Source: Propionicimonas sp020161015
GTDB lineage: Bacteria > Actinomycetota > Actinomycetes > Propionibacteriales > Propionibacteriaceae
Assembly (NCBI RefSeq): GCF_964266745.1
Contig: NZ_CAXWGX010000004.1
Coordinates: 94,198-158,197 of the forward strand
DNA: 64,000 nucleotides
Direction: 5' to 3'
Shown here: positions 15,479 through 25,500 of the stretch, piece after piece
How positions within the stretch are numbered: the stretch's first letter is position 1
Layout: each line of letters starts with the position of its first letter
The notes under the pieces: generated by a model
What the model saw: the letters and a program-made list of their open reading frames with translations, nothing else
The model's database searches: none
What the model was told of the DNA's origin: nothing
Program-made: the position numbers and the translations under genes

Positions 15479-15910
15479 TCAGCTCACGCAGGCCGTGGGG
15501 CCGAACGTGCGCAGGCCCGCGGCCGGCACGAGCAGCAGTCCCGCCAGGGCCACGGAGGCAAGGGTGACCGGCTGCTGCCCGATGAGGAAGGTCGCCGCGA
15601 TCGTCATCACCGCCGGGCCGGCCGCGCAGGTGCTGGCGGTGGCCGGCGCGCCGGGGGAGGGCAGGTAGCTCGCCAGCACGAGGGCCCCGGCCACGCTGAC
15701 CAGCGCCAGGACGCCGAGGATCGCGGGTCCGGTGCCCCAGCCCGCCACCGTGCCGTTGAGCGCGAACAGGGCCGCGGCGAGCAGGACGGCCGCCACGGTG
15801 TGGCGCGGCGTCCACGCCGTGCGCCAGTAGGCGGGGCCGGAGGCGGGCGTGGCCCGGACGGCTCCCGTCGAACGGGGGACGCGGGCGAAGAACTCCTCGG
15901 GCGAACTCAT
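15479..15910 (-). CDS. Small multi-pass membrane protein
   Basis: From the ATG at 15910 the product has 143 residues: a soluble N terminus (MSSPEEFFARVPR) and then about four hydrophobic helices with little polar content. Its ATG overlaps the stop of the 57-residue CxxC protein gene (ATGA), so the two are made together. I do not recognise the family. Because of the partner gene and the CsoR-like palindrome upstream, a metal or sulfur-stress role is conceivable, but this is not shown by the sequence. Confidence 0.6.
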   Translation of the reverse strand: MSSPEEFFARVPRSTGAVRATPASGPAYWRTAWTPRHTVAAVLLAAALFALNGTVAGWGTGPAILGVLALVSVAGALVLASYLPSPGAPATASTCAAGPAVMTIAATFLIGQQPVTLASVALAGLLLVPAAGLRTFGPTACVS

Positions 15911-16080
15911 CGCGCGGTGCCGAGAGGGCGGCGCGGGTACCAGTGGGCCGGACGCGCCGGGGCGTGGGCACAGGCGCAGCGCTGGCCGGCCGGAACCGCC
16001 GCGAGTACCTGCTCGACGTGCATGCCGCACCCCCGCCAGGTCGTCCGGCCGCAGTGGTCGCACACCGCTGGACTGCACAT
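15907..16080 (-). CDS. 57-residue CxxC zinc-ribbon-like protein
   Basis: Starting at the ATG at 16080, the protein reads MCSPAVCDHCGRTTWRGCGM and continues with HVEQVL and a CAC motif. CDHCGRTTW with GCGMHV is a small conserved actinobacterial family with a CxxC...CxxH-like metal site. The function of the family is unknown. It begins a two-gene operon with the membrane protein. A long 5' region of about 100 bases separates it from the CsoR-like palindrome at 16179. Confidence 0.7.
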   Translation of the reverse strand: MCSPAVCDHCGRTTWRGCGMHVEQVLAAVPAGQRCACAHAPARPAHWYPRRPLGTAR

Positions 16081-16178
16081 GGTCCCGCCTCTCCGATGCA
16101 GGCCGCCGGCCGGACGGTCCGGCGCCGGCCATGGTGAGTCAGCGTCCGGCACCGAGGCCGCCCGACCGGCGGTGACTC

Positions 16179-16194
16179 ATACCCCGGGGGGTAT
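16179..16194. promoter_or_regulatory. CsoR/CstR-type palindrome
   Basis: ATACCCC-gg-GGGGTAT is a perfect 7+7 palindrome. The ATACCCC/GGGGTAT half-sites are the hallmark of operators bound by CsoR-family (copper, persulfide or formaldehyde) repressors. It lies between the divergent CxxC-protein and MoaB-like genes, 99 bases from the former and 68 from the latter. No CsoR-family gene is in the window, so the regulator would have to be encoded elsewhere. Confidence 0.6.
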
Positions 16195-16261
16195 CGTACC
16201 AGAGGTCGGCGGCCCGTGCAGCCCACGCTCGCGGTGGACGGGCGGAGGCTAGGGTCGGGGG

Positions 16262-16750
16262 ATGGAGAACATCCCGGCCACCGTCATCGTGGTCTCCGAC
16301 GAGATCGCGACCGGCGCGGACGAGAACCGGGCCGGCCCGGTCGCGGTCGAGCTGCTGGCCGCCCACGGGGCACGGGCGGACCTCGTGGTCGTCGGCGACG
16401 ACCGGCAGGCGATCGCCGCCGCCGTGCGCCGCGCGATCGGGGGTGGGTGCCGGGTGGTGGTCACCTGCGGCGGCACGGGAATCGGCCCGCGTGACGTCAC
16501 GGTCGAGGCCGTCGAGCCCCTGCTCGCCTACCGGCTGCCCGGGATCGGCGAGGAGATCCGCCGGCGCGGCGCCGCGCACGTCGCGTCCGCCCTGGTGTCG
16601 CGGGAGGTGGCCGGCGTGGTGGCCGGCGAGCCGCCGGTGTTCGTACTGACGGCCCCCGGCTCGCGTGGCGGGGTCCGGGACGCGATCGGCGTGGCCGGTC
16701 CGCTGCTGGCCCACATCGTCGCCCAGCTGGACGGTGCGGGCCACTTCTGA
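16262..16750 (+). CDS. moaB: MoaB/MogA-family molybdopterin adenylyltransferase
   Basis: This 162-residue protein has the MogA/MoaB fold signatures: VVVTCGGTGIGPRDVTVEAV in the MPT-binding loop and VLTAPGSRGGVRDAIG near the C terminus. The family adenylates molybdopterin before molybdate insertion by MoeA. It is the second such gene in the window; the other (31911) sits inside the cofactor operon. It faces the end of narK2. The copy nearest nar may serve anaerobic demand, or one of the two may have a diverged role. Confidence 0.82.
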   Translation: MENIPATVIVVSDEIATGADENRAGPVAVELLAAHGARADLVVVGDDRQAIAAAVRRAIGGGCRVVVTCGGTGIGPRDVTVEAVEPLLAYRLPGIGEEIRRRGAAHVASALVSREVAGVVAGEPPVFVLTAPGSRGGVRDAIGVAGPLLAHIVAQLDGAGHF

Positions 16751-16756
16751 GGGGCC

Positions 16757-18160
16757 TCAGGACCGCCGCGGCGCGCCCGGCCGGGCGTAGCGCCACCACG
16801 TGATGACGATGCACAGGACCGCCCACGCGACCCCGATGCCGTAGAAGACCTGCGCGGGCATGATGGTCAGCCCGACGCCGAACAGGAACGGCCCGAAGGC
16901 GGCGATCGCGCTGGTCCACCCGATCACCCCGCCGGCCTGGCGACGCTCGAAGATCATCGGCATCTGCTTGAAGGTCGAGGCGTTGCCGATCCCGGCGAAC
17001 AGGAAGATCGCGAGCATCCCCCACAGGAACTGGCTGAAGCCGGCCTGCAGCGTGGCCGCGCTGGTGAGATCGGGGCTCAGGGCGGGGATCGTCCAGGCGA
17101 TCGAGGCGGCCAGGCCGACCCCGGACACCAGCGTCCACAGGGCGCCGCCCATGCGGTCGGTGAGCGGGGAGAAGAGCACGCGGGCGCCCGCCCCGACCAG
17201 CGGGCCGAGGAACACGAAGGCCGCGGGATCGGGCACCGAGTAGCCGGAGACGAGGATCTGCGCCGTCGCGCCGGTGCCCTGGACGATTCCGGGGTTGCCC
17301 GAGCCGTACAGGTTGATCACCAGCAGGCCGAACTGGGCCGAGAGGCCGGAGAAGGTGCCGAAGGTCATGATGTAGAGCACGGTCATCCACCAGGTGTCCT
17401 GGTTGCGGAAGATGTCGAACTGCTGCCGGATGTTCGCGGTGACCGGCACCGACTTCAGGTACTGCCACGCGATCCACGCACCGACCAGGATGAAGGGCAG
17501 CCACACGAAGGACGCCGCCTGGTACCACACCTCGCGGTCGGGCTTGCCCGGGATCTTCATCATCTGGCTCTGGCCCAGCCACCACAGCATGCCCAGGCCG
17601 ATCAGCCAGGGCGTGAGCAGCTGGACGAGCGAGACGCCGAAGTTGCCGATGCCGGCCTGCAGGCCGAGCGCCGTGCCCTGCTTCCGGCGCGGGAAGAAGT
17701 ACGAGGTGGACGGCATGAAGCCGGAGAAGGCTCCGCCGCCGATGCCGGCGAGGAAGGCCAGCACCAGCAGCTCCCAGTAGGGGGCGGTCGGCGACATCGA
17801 GCGCACGCCCCAGCCGAGGACAGGGAGGAAGAGCAGCAGGGTGGTCGCGGCCACCATCTTGCGCGTCCCCATGATCGGGGGCAGGACCATCCACACGATG
17901 CGCAGCAGGCCACCGGACAGGCCGGGGACGGCCGCCAGCCAGTACAGCTGCTCCTTGGTGAAGGAGTACCCGATGGCGTTGAGCTTCGGCACGATGGCCG
18001 AGGGGAGGAACCAGGCGACGAAGCACAGGGTGAGGGTGAAGGTGGTGATCCACAGGGTTCGCCACGCCAGCCTCGAATCCCAGCTCTCCTCGTTCTCGGG
18101 GTCCCAGGAGCGGACCCATTCCGGCCCGGCCTGGAGTCGTTCGACGATCCTGCTGCTCAC
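16757..18160 (-). CDS. narK2: Nitrate/nitrite transporter, NarK2-like
   Basis: The protein is 467 residues from the GTG at 18160, which overlaps the preceding stop (GTGA) and has AGGAGG upstream. A cytosolic N-terminal extension of about 35 residues is followed by 12 membrane helices. The nitrate-signature stretches AGIGGGAFSGFMPSTSYFFP and GIGNFGVSLVQL mark the nitrate/nitrite porter branch of the major facilitator superfamily. As second transporter of the locus it probably exchanges nitrite for nitrate (NarK2-type antiport). It is the last gene of the nar operon. Confidence 0.88.
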   Translation of the reverse strand: MSSRIVERLQAGPEWVRSWDPENEESWDSRLAWRTLWITTFTLTLCFVAWFLPSAIVPKLNAIGYSFTKEQLYWLAAVPGLSGGLLRIVWMVLPPIMGTRKMVAATTLLLFLPVLGWGVRSMSPTAPYWELLVLAFLAGIGGGAFSGFMPSTSYFFPRRKQGTALGLQAGIGNFGVSLVQLLTPWLIGLGMLWWLGQSQMMKIPGKPDREVWYQAASFVWLPFILVGAWIAWQYLKSVPVTANIRQQFDIFRNQDTWWMTVLYIMTFGTFSGLSAQFGLLVINLYGSGNPGIVQGTGATAQILVSGYSVPDPAAFVFLGPLVGAGARVLFSPLTDRMGGALWTLVSGVGLAASIAWTIPALSPDLTSAATLQAGFSQFLWGMLAIFLFAGIGNASTFKQMPMIFERRQAGGVIGWTSAIAAFGPFLFGVGLTIMPAQVFYGIGVAWAVLCIVITWWRYARPGAPRRS

Positions 18161-19545
18161 GCGCGTGCCTCCTGGGGCGTCCTGGTGTCGATGTGTTCGG
18201 TGTCGAAGTGGTCGGCGAGTTCGGGGGCCTGCGCGTGCAGCATCCGGACGACGGTGAGGTGCATCCAGGTCGCGCAGATCGCGGTGAGCACGAACAGCAC
18301 GAAGAAGGTGCTGGTCGGGAAGCCGCTCCACAGCTTGGTGTAAGCGAACAGCGGCGGAAGGATGAATCCGCCCAGGCCGCCCAGCATTCCGACGAGTCCG
18401 CCGACCGAGCCGACGTTGCCGGGGAAGTACTCGGGGATGTGCTTGTAGACCGCTGCCTTGCCCACTCCCATCGCGCAGCCGAGGAGGAAGACGAGCGCGG
18501 TGAACCACCACACGTTGATCGCGTAGCCCAGGTGCTCGGTCTGCCGGCCGTCGGCGTGGGTGATCACGATGTGCCCGTTGGGCATCATCAGCACGCCCGT
18601 GGTGGCCAGCATCAGCGCGAAGGTGGCGTACATGACCGTGCGGGCCCCGATCCGGTCGGAGATCCACCCGCCCAGCGGCCGTAGCAGCGAGGCGGGGAAG
18701 ATGAACAGGGCGGTGAGCAACGCCGCCGGGTAGAGGCTGAGGCCGAAGTTGTCGACGTAGTACTTCGGGAGCCAGGCCGACAGCGCGACATAGGCGCCGA
18801 AGACCGCCACGTAGTAGAGGCTGAAGCGCCACACCCTGACGTGGGAGAGCGGTGCCAGCATGTCGCGGACGGGCTTCGACTCCCCGGCGAGGCGGTCGTG
18901 GCGGGGGACGATCGCCCAGGTCAGCACGGCCAGGACGACCAGCAGCACGGCGTAGATGACGGGGACGAGCCGCCAGCCGCCCTGCACTCCGAAGGCGAAG
19001 GTCGCGCCCGCGGTGCCGGCGATCAGCGGCGGGCCGATGAACTTCGTGACGGACGCGCCGATGTTGCCGGCGCCGAACAGGCCCAGCGCGAAGCCTTGGC
19101 GCTCGCGACCGAACCAGGCAGCGTTCCACGCGATGCCCACGCTGAACAGGTTGCCCGCGAAGCCGACGAGGAAGGCGAGCAGGAGCAGCACGCCGTAGCT
19201 GTGGGCCGTCGAGACGAGGTAGGCGGGGACGGCCGTGGCGGCGAGCATGGCGATCGTCACCTTGCGTCCGCCGATGCGGTCGGCGAGCATGCCGGCGGGC
19301 AGTCGCCACATCGATCCGTTCAGGACCGCGAGCGCGGTGATCCAGGACAGCTGGACGTCGTCGAGCAGCAGCTCCTTCTGGATCTCGATGCCGAGGATGC
19401 CGAACATCAGCCACACCGCGAACATCACGGTGAAGTCGATCGTCGACATCGCCAGCACGCGGTTCGCCCCGCGCCCGGTGTCGTGGACGGGCGGGATCAC
19501 GTCGTCGCCGTGGTGCCCGGCGGCGTGGGTGGTGGTCTGGGTCAT
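18157..19545 (-). CDS. narK1: Nitrate transporter, NarK1-like
   Basis: This 462-residue, 12-helix MFS protein starts at an ATG overlapping the narI stop (ATGA). It shows FLVGFAGNLFSVGIAWNAAW and MLGGLGGFILPPLF, versions of the nitrate signature in helices 5 and 11, and WRLPAGMLADRIGGRK in the first cytosolic loop. NarK1-type carriers import nitrate with protons to start respiration, before nitrite exchange by NarK2 takes over. A polar His-rich N terminus of about 30 residues precedes the first helix. Confidence 0.88.
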   Translation of the reverse strand: MTQTTTHAAGHHGDDVIPPVHDTGRGANRVLAMSTIDFTVMFAVWLMFGILGIEIQKELLLDDVQLSWITALAVLNGSMWRLPAGMLADRIGGRKVTIAMLAATAVPAYLVSTAHSYGVLLLLAFLVGFAGNLFSVGIAWNAAWFGRERQGFALGLFGAGNIGASVTKFIGPPLIAGTAGATFAFGVQGGWRLVPVIYAVLLVVLAVLTWAIVPRHDRLAGESKPVRDMLAPLSHVRVWRFSLYYVAVFGAYVALSAWLPKYYVDNFGLSLYPAALLTALFIFPASLLRPLGGWISDRIGARTVMYATFALMLATTGVLMMPNGHIVITHADGRQTEHLGYAINVWWFTALVFLLGCAMGVGKAAVYKHIPEYFPGNVGSVGGLVGMLGGLGGFILPPLFAYTKLWSGFPTSTFFVLFVLTAICATWMHLTVVRMLHAQAPELADHFDTEHIDTRTPQEARA

Positions 19546-20297
19546 CGGGTCTTCCGGTCGCGATCCTGGGTGCCGACGGGGTCCCAGCCGCGGACGCGTC
19601 CGCGGGAGGGCGTGGGTGCGACGACGTCCCGGCTGCGGTACACGACGTAGGGCCGGAACAGGTAGTGCAGGGGGACGGTGAACGCGTGGACGAGCCGGCT
19701 GAACGGGATCAGCACGAACAGGCCGAACGCCACCAGGATGTGGACCTTGAACTGCCAGGTGCTGGCCGCCATCGCCTCGACGTCCGGGGAGAACACCAGC
19801 AGCGAGCGGAACCAGACCGAGACGGTCTCGCGGTAGTTGTGCTCCTCGCCGGTGGGTGTCACGCTGCCGGTGAGGGTCGCCACCATGCCGAACACGATCG
19901 CCGCCACCAGCACGACGTACATCAGCTTGTCGTTGTTCGTGGTGGCGAGGAAGACCGGGCCGGTGGTGCGGCGACGGTAGATCAGCAGGACGATGCCCAC
20001 CAGGGTCGCGATGCCGGCCAGCGTGCCCGCGCCGAGGGCGACCAGGTGGTAGGTCTCCTGGGTGATCACGACGTCCGTCCACGCCTTCGGGACGAAGAGC
20101 CCGGCGATGTGGCCGGCGAGCACCACGAACAGCCCGTAGTGGAACAGCGGGGACGCGATCCGGAGCAGTCGCGACTCGTACAGCTGCGACGAGCGGGTCG
20201 TCCACCCGAACTGGTCGTAGCGGTACCGCCACACCAGCCCGCCAACGAGGGCGAGGGCCACCAAATAGGGCAGGACGCCCCACAGCAGGATGTCCAT
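19542..20297 (-). CDS. narI: Respiratory nitrate reductase gamma subunit (cytochrome b)
   Basis: The 251-residue protein has five membrane helices. The four haem-ligating histidines are visible at His53 (LFHYG), His63 (AGHIAG), His186 (FKVHIL) and His204 (RLVHAF). NarI takes electrons from quinol at the outer face of the membrane and passes them to NarH. A polar C-terminal tail carries the extra sequence SRGRVRGWDPVGTQDRDRKT, beyond the usual end of E. coli NarI. It starts one base after the narJ stop. Confidence 0.95.
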   Translation of the reverse strand: MDILLWGVLPYLVALALVGGLVWRYRYDQFGWTTRSSQLYESRLLRIASPLFHYGLFVVLAGHIAGLFVPKAWTDVVITQETYHLVALGAGTLAGIATLVGIVLLIYRRRTTGPVFLATTNNDKLMYVVLVAAIVFGMVATLTGSVTPTGEEHNYRETVSVWFRSLLVFSPDVEAMAASTWQFKVHILVAFGLFVLIPFSRLVHAFTVPLHYLFRPYVVYRSRDVVAPTPSRGRVRGWDPVGTQDRDRKTR

Positions 20298-20298
20298 G

Positions 20299-20934
20299 TC
20301 AGCTCCTGACCACGCCGTTGAGGCCGACGAACTCGACCGGCTGGACCTCGCCGAAGCGGGCCTGTACGTCGGCGCGGTTCCGGGGGGACTCGCCGGGGAG
20401 CAGGTCGCAGATCGCCGCGATGACGCCGGCGTGGGGGAGCCGGTCGTGCTCGAGCCCGAGCCGGATCAGCTCGACGCTCGCCCGGAACCGTTGGAGCAGC
20501 ACGAGCCCGCGGCCGGGGTCGATGGCGGCGAACTCCAGGACCATCGGCAGGTAGTCGGGCAGTTCGCCGCACAGGTCGACCACCAGGCCGGACTCGCGGT
20601 ACACCTGCTTCACGTCGGCGAGCACCTCGCCGCGGCGACGCGTGTCGCCGTCGGTCCAGTAGGACAGGTGCAGCGCATGCCTGCGCGACAGGTCGAACTC
20701 CTGGACGTGGAACGCCTGGAGCTCGCCCAGCGGGCGTCCGCGCAGGTGGGCGAGGACGGGGGCGAACTGCTCGACCGCCGGGGTGTCCCGGAGCGCGGAT
20801 TCGAGAACCTCGAGGCGGTCGAGCAGTTCGGCTTCTGGGTAGGCCAGCACGAGGGCAGCGGCCTGGAGGACGACCGGCGCGTGGGCCGCCGGCCGGTCGG
20901 GTGCGAGCGTCGCGGTGCGCCTGCGGCCGATCAC
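20299..20934 (-). CDS. narJ: Nitrate reductase molybdenum-cofactor assembly chaperone
   Basis: The GTG at 20934 overlaps the narH stop and gives 211 residues. The all-helical TorD/NarJ fold is indicated by ALVLAYPEAELLDRLE near the N terminus, LQAFHVQEFDLSRRHALHLS in the middle and GELPDYLPMVLEFAA. NarJ binds immature NarG, helps load the molybdenum cofactor and keeps the enzyme off the membrane until complete. It is not part of the final complex. Confidence 0.9.
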   Translation of the reverse strand: MIGRRRTATLAPDRPAAHAPVVLQAAALVLAYPEAELLDRLEVLESALRDTPAVEQFAPVLAHLRGRPLGELQAFHVQEFDLSRRHALHLSYWTDGDTRRRGEVLADVKQVYRESGLVVDLCGELPDYLPMVLEFAAIDPGRGLVLLQRFRASVELIRLGLEHDRLPHAGVIAAICDLLPGESPRNRADVQARFGEVQPVEFVGLNGVVRS

Positions 20935-22571
20935 CGGGGGTCCTCGTTCGCGTCCCAGTTGAGCAGGCCGGCACGGTGGGCGAGCTGGTCGGACGAGGCC
21001 GCCTCCTCGGCGCGCTGCCGCGCCTTCAGCGCGGTGTAGGTCTCGATCGCCACCGGCACCGGCCGTCCGGACGCCTCGCCGAACGGCCCGGAGTCGTACA
21101 TGCCGGGGCCGCCCTCGAAGTCGAGCGAGCAGGCCAGTTCCTCGAGGCCGTGCGCCTCCTCGCGGTGGGCTTTGGGGATGACGTAGCGGTCGGCGTACTT
21201 CGCGATGGCCAGCAGCCGGTACAGCTGCTCGAGCGCCTCCGGCGTCATCCCGACCGCCGCGGCCAGTTCGGCGTCCCGGCCGGTGCCCAGCGTCACTCCC
21301 CGCATGTAGGCGCGCATCGCGGCCAGCTTCTGGAGGACCCCGGTGACGATCCCGGTGTCGCCGGCGGTGAACAGCTCGGCGAGGTAGCTGACCGGGATCC
21401 GGAGGGCGTCGATCGCACCGAAGAGGTTGCCGGCGGCCTCGGCGTCGTGCCCCTGCTCCTTGAGGAGGTCGACCACCGGCGACAGCGGCGGGATGTACCA
21501 GACCATCGGCATCGTCCGGTACTCCGGGTGCAGCGGCAGCGCGACCTTGAAGTGCTTGATCAGGGCGTAGACCGGCGAGCGCTGGGCGGCGCTGATCCAG
21601 TCGTCCGGCATCCCGCCCGCACGCGCCAGCGCGACGACCTCGGGGTCGTGCGGGTCGAGCATCAGGTCCAGCTGGGCCTCGTACAGGTCCTTCTCGTCCA
21701 CCGACGCCGCCGCGAGCACCGCGTCCGGGTCGTACAGGATGATGCCGAGGTAGCGCAGGCGTCCGACGCAGGTCTCCGAGCACACCGTCGGCAGGCCGAC
21801 CTCGATGCGCGGGTAGCAGAACGTGCACTTCTCTGCCTTGCCGGAGCGGTGGTTGAAGTACATCTTCTTGTACGGGCAGCCGGTGATGCACTGCCGCCAG
21901 CCGCGGCAGCGGTCCTGGTCGACAAGGACGATGCCGTCCTCGGCCCGCTTGTAGATCGCCCCCGACGGGCAGGACGCCATGCACGACGGGTTCAGGCAGT
22001 GTTCGCAGATGCGCGGCAGGAAGAACATGAAGCTCTTCTCGTACTCGAAGCGGATCTGCTCGTTGGCCTGCTCGCGGAGTTTCGCCACGATCGGGTCGGT
22101 GTCGCCGGTGGCGTGGACGCCCCCGAGGGAGTCGTCCCAGTTGGCGCTCCAGGTGATCTTCGTGTCCTCGCCGGTGATCAGCGACTTGGGCCGGGCCACC
22201 GGGAAGTCGTCGCCGAGCGGGGCGGAGATCAGGTTCTGGTAGTCGTAGGTCCAGGGCTCGTAGTAGTCGGCGAGCTCTGGCTGGACGGGCGAGGCGAAGA
22301 TGCTCAGCAACTTCTGGAAGCGGCCGCCCGAGCGTAGCTTCAGCCCGCCGGACTTCGTCCGCACCCAGCCGCCCTGCCAGGTCTCCTGGTCCTCGTACCG
22401 GCGCGGGTAGCCCAGGCCCGGACGGGTCTCGACGTTGTTGAACCACACGTACTCGGTGCCGGCCCGGTTCGTCCAGGCCTGCTTGCAGGTGACCGAGCAG
22501 GTGTGGCAGCCGATGCACTTGTCGAGGTTCATCACCATGGCCACCTGGGCCATCACGCGCTTCGGGGCCAT
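20931..22571 (-). CDS. narH: Respiratory nitrate reductase beta subunit
   Basis: This 546-residue iron-sulfur protein has its first cysteine cluster at Cys19, 22, 25 and 29 (CIGCHTCSVTC), then CEHCLNPSCMASCP, CRGWRQCITGCPYKK and CTFCYP...CSETC. Trp in CRGWRQC replaces a cysteine, as expected for the 3Fe-4S cluster of NarH. It relays electrons from NarI to NarG. The start is the ATG at 22571, which shares one base with the narG stop (TGATG). The frame stays open far upstream only because it is antisense-like read-through of GC-rich narG. Confidence 0.95.
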   Translation of the reverse strand: MAPKRVMAQVAMVMNLDKCIGCHTCSVTCKQAWTNRAGTEYVWFNNVETRPGLGYPRRYEDQETWQGGWVRTKSGGLKLRSGGRFQKLLSIFASPVQPELADYYEPWTYDYQNLISAPLGDDFPVARPKSLITGEDTKITWSANWDDSLGGVHATGDTDPIVAKLREQANEQIRFEYEKSFMFFLPRICEHCLNPSCMASCPSGAIYKRAEDGIVLVDQDRCRGWRQCITGCPYKKMYFNHRSGKAEKCTFCYPRIEVGLPTVCSETCVGRLRYLGIILYDPDAVLAAASVDEKDLYEAQLDLMLDPHDPEVVALARAGGMPDDWISAAQRSPVYALIKHFKVALPLHPEYRTMPMVWYIPPLSPVVDLLKEQGHDAEAAGNLFGAIDALRIPVSYLAELFTAGDTGIVTGVLQKLAAMRAYMRGVTLGTGRDAELAAAVGMTPEALEQLYRLLAIAKYADRYVIPKAHREEAHGLEELACSLDFEGGPGMYDSGPFGEASGRPVPVAIETYTALKARQRAEEAASSDQLAHRAGLLNWDANEDPR

Positions 22572-25500
22572 CAGTAGGTCACCTCCTGCGAGCGGCGGCG
22601 GACGGTGGAGACGATGTCGCGTTGCACCCCGGTGGGGCCGAGGTAGTTGAAGGCGTAGGCGAGCTGGGCGTACGCGCCGATCAGGTGGGTCGGTTTCACC
22701 AGGATCCGGGTGACCGAGTTGTGGATGCCGCCGCGCTTGCCGGTGGCCTCCGACTTGGGTACGTCGATGGTTCGCTCCTGGGCATGCTGGACGTAGCAGA
22801 TGCCGTCGGGGAGCTTGTGGGTCACCACCGCCCGGGCCACGAAGACGCCGTTCGCGTTGGTGAGCTCGATCCAGTCGTTGTCGGCCACGCCGATGCTGGC
22901 CGCGTCCGCGACGCTCAGCCAGGCCTGCGGCCCGCCGCGGCCGAGGCTGAGCATGAACAGGTTGTCCTGGTACTCCGAATGGATCGACCACTTGTTGTGC
23001 ACCGTCAGGTAGCGGACGGTGATCGCCTTCTCGCCGGTCGGGCCGAGCTCCGGCTCGCCGAACGCCCGGGTCATGTCCAGCGGCGGGCGGAACGTCGGCA
23101 GCTGCTCGCCGGCGTCGATCATCCAGTCGTGGTCGAGGAAGAAGTGCATCCGTCCCGAAAGGGTGTGCCAGGGCTTCAGCCGCTCGGTGTTGATCGTGAA
23201 CGCGGCGTAGCGGCGTCCACCCGTCTCCGAGCCCGACCACTCCGGGGAGGTGATCACCGGCTGGGGGGACGCCTGGGTCTGGGCGAAGGTGATGATCCGC
23301 TCCTCCTGGCCCTCGGAGAGGTCGGCGAGCTTCCGTCCGGTCTTCGCCTCGAGGTCGTGGAAACCCTGGGTGGCCAGCGCCCCGTTGGTGGTGCCCGAGC
23401 AGGTGAGGATCGCCTCGGCGAAGCGGGCGTCGGTGTCGATCGCCGGGCGCCCCGCGCCCGCGCCGGTGGGCATGACGCCGTGCAACCCGGCGAGCCGCTT
23501 CACCGGTTCGTTCATGTCGTAGGTGATGTTCTTCACCGTGAAGCCGAGCCGGTCGGCGAGCGGGCCGACAGTGGCGAGCTTGTCCGCGATCGCGGTGTAG
23601 TCGCGCTCCACCACCATCAGCTGCGGCAGGTTCTTCCCCGGGACGGCGGGCAGGTGGGTGCCGCGCCAGTCGTAGACATGGCCGCCGGGCTGGGCCACCT
23701 GGCCGGGGGTGTCGTGCTGCAGCGGGACGGCGACCAGGTCGGAGCGCGTGCCGAGGTGGGTCTCGGCGAGCCGCGAGATCGCGCGGGCCAGCAGGGTGAA
23801 GAACTCGAAGTCGCTCTTGGCCTCCCACGGCGGGTCGATCGCCGGGGTGAACGCGTGGACGAACGGGTGCATGTCGGTGCTCGACAGGTCGTACTTCTCG
23901 TACCAGGTGGCCGCGGGGAACACGAGGTCGGACAGCAGCGTCGTGGACGTCATCCGGAAGTCGGCGCTGATCAGCAGGTCGAGCTTGCCCTCGGGAGCCT
24001 CCTCGCGGAAGTTCACCACCTCGGGCCGGGCCTCGGACGCGTGGTCGTTCGGCATCAGGTTCGAGCCGGTGCCGAGCAGGTGCTTGAGGAAGTACTCGTT
24101 GCCCTTGGCGGACGACCCGAACAGGTTCGAGCGCCAGACCACCATCGTGCGGGGCCAGTTCACCGGGGCGTCGATGTCCTCCAGCGCGGAGGCCAGGGTG
24201 CCGTCCTTGAGCCGCGACGCCACCCACTCGCCGACGGTGGCCGCTTCGCCGGCGTCCACCGCCGCCTTGGCCTCGTCGGCCAGGTCGAGCGGGTTGCGGT
24301 CGAACTGCGGGTAGAACGGCATCCAGCCCAGCCGGTGGGACAGCGCGATCGCGTCCGCGGTGTGCAGCCCGTCCAGGCTGCCCGTGGACAGTGGCGACTT
24401 CACGCGGTCCGCGGAGTAGCCGTCGGTGCGCCACTGGTCGGTGTGCATGTACCAGTAGCCGGTGCCGATCATCGTCCGCGGCGGGCGGGACCAGTCGAGC
24501 GCGTTGGCCAGGTTGAACCAGCCGGTCATGGGGCGGCACTTCTCCTGGCCGACGTAGTGCGCCCAGCCGCCGCCGTTGCGCCCGATGCAGCCGGTGAGCA
24601 TCAGCAGCGCCATGATCGCCCGGTAGGTGACGTCGGCGTGGAACCAGTGGCAGATGCCCGCGCCGATGATGATCATCGAGCGGCCCTGGCTGTCCTCGGA
24701 GTTCTTCGCGAACTCCCGGGCGATGCGCAGGCACGCCTCCGCGGGCACGGACGTGATCTCCGCCTGCCACGCAGGGGTGTACGGCGCCTCCACGTCGTCG
24801 TAGCCGGACGGCCAGGTACCGGGAAGGCCTTCGCGTCCCACGTTGTACTGCGCGAGCATCAGGTCAAGGACGGTGGTCACGAGGTGCTTGCCGACCCGGA
24901 CGGCCGGGACGCCGCGGTGCACGATCGTGCCTTCGCCGCGGGGATCCTCGAAACAGGGCAGAGCGAGCTCGACGGCCCGTGCCCCGGCCACGTCGAGCAG
25001 GCTGAGCGCCGGGTCGAGGTCACCGAGGTCGAGGTTCCAGTTGCCCTTGCCGGTCTCGGTGTACCGGTGGCCCATCGTGCCGTTCGGCACCGCGGGGGCC
25101 CCGGTCGCGCGGTCCCACAGGACGGTCTTGAACTCGTCGTCCTGGCCGGGCGTCCGGCCGGTCCCGCTCGCGGCGAGATCGGCGGCGGTGAGGAACTTGG
25201 CGGCGGTCAGGCCGTGGCCGTCGGGGTGCTCCACCAGGGTGACCAGCATCGGCAGGTCGGTGTACTGGCGCACGTAGTCGGTGAAGAACGGCACCTGCCG
25301 CTCGACGTAGTTCTCCTTCAGGATCACGTGGCCCATCGCCATCGCCAGCGCCGCGTCGGTGCCGGCCTGGGCCGGCAGCCACTCGTCGGCGAACTTCACG
25401 TTGTCGGCGTAGTCGGGGGAGACCGTGACCACCTTGGTGCCGCGGTAGCGCACCTCGGCCATCCAGTGCGCGTCCGGGGTGCGGGTGACCGGGACGTTCG

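Noticed and set aside
20931..24770. Apparent 1279-residue NarH with a large N-terminal extension
   Set aside because: The extension is out-of-frame narG sequence. NarH proper starts at the ATG at 22571, and the extension has no homology-like features.
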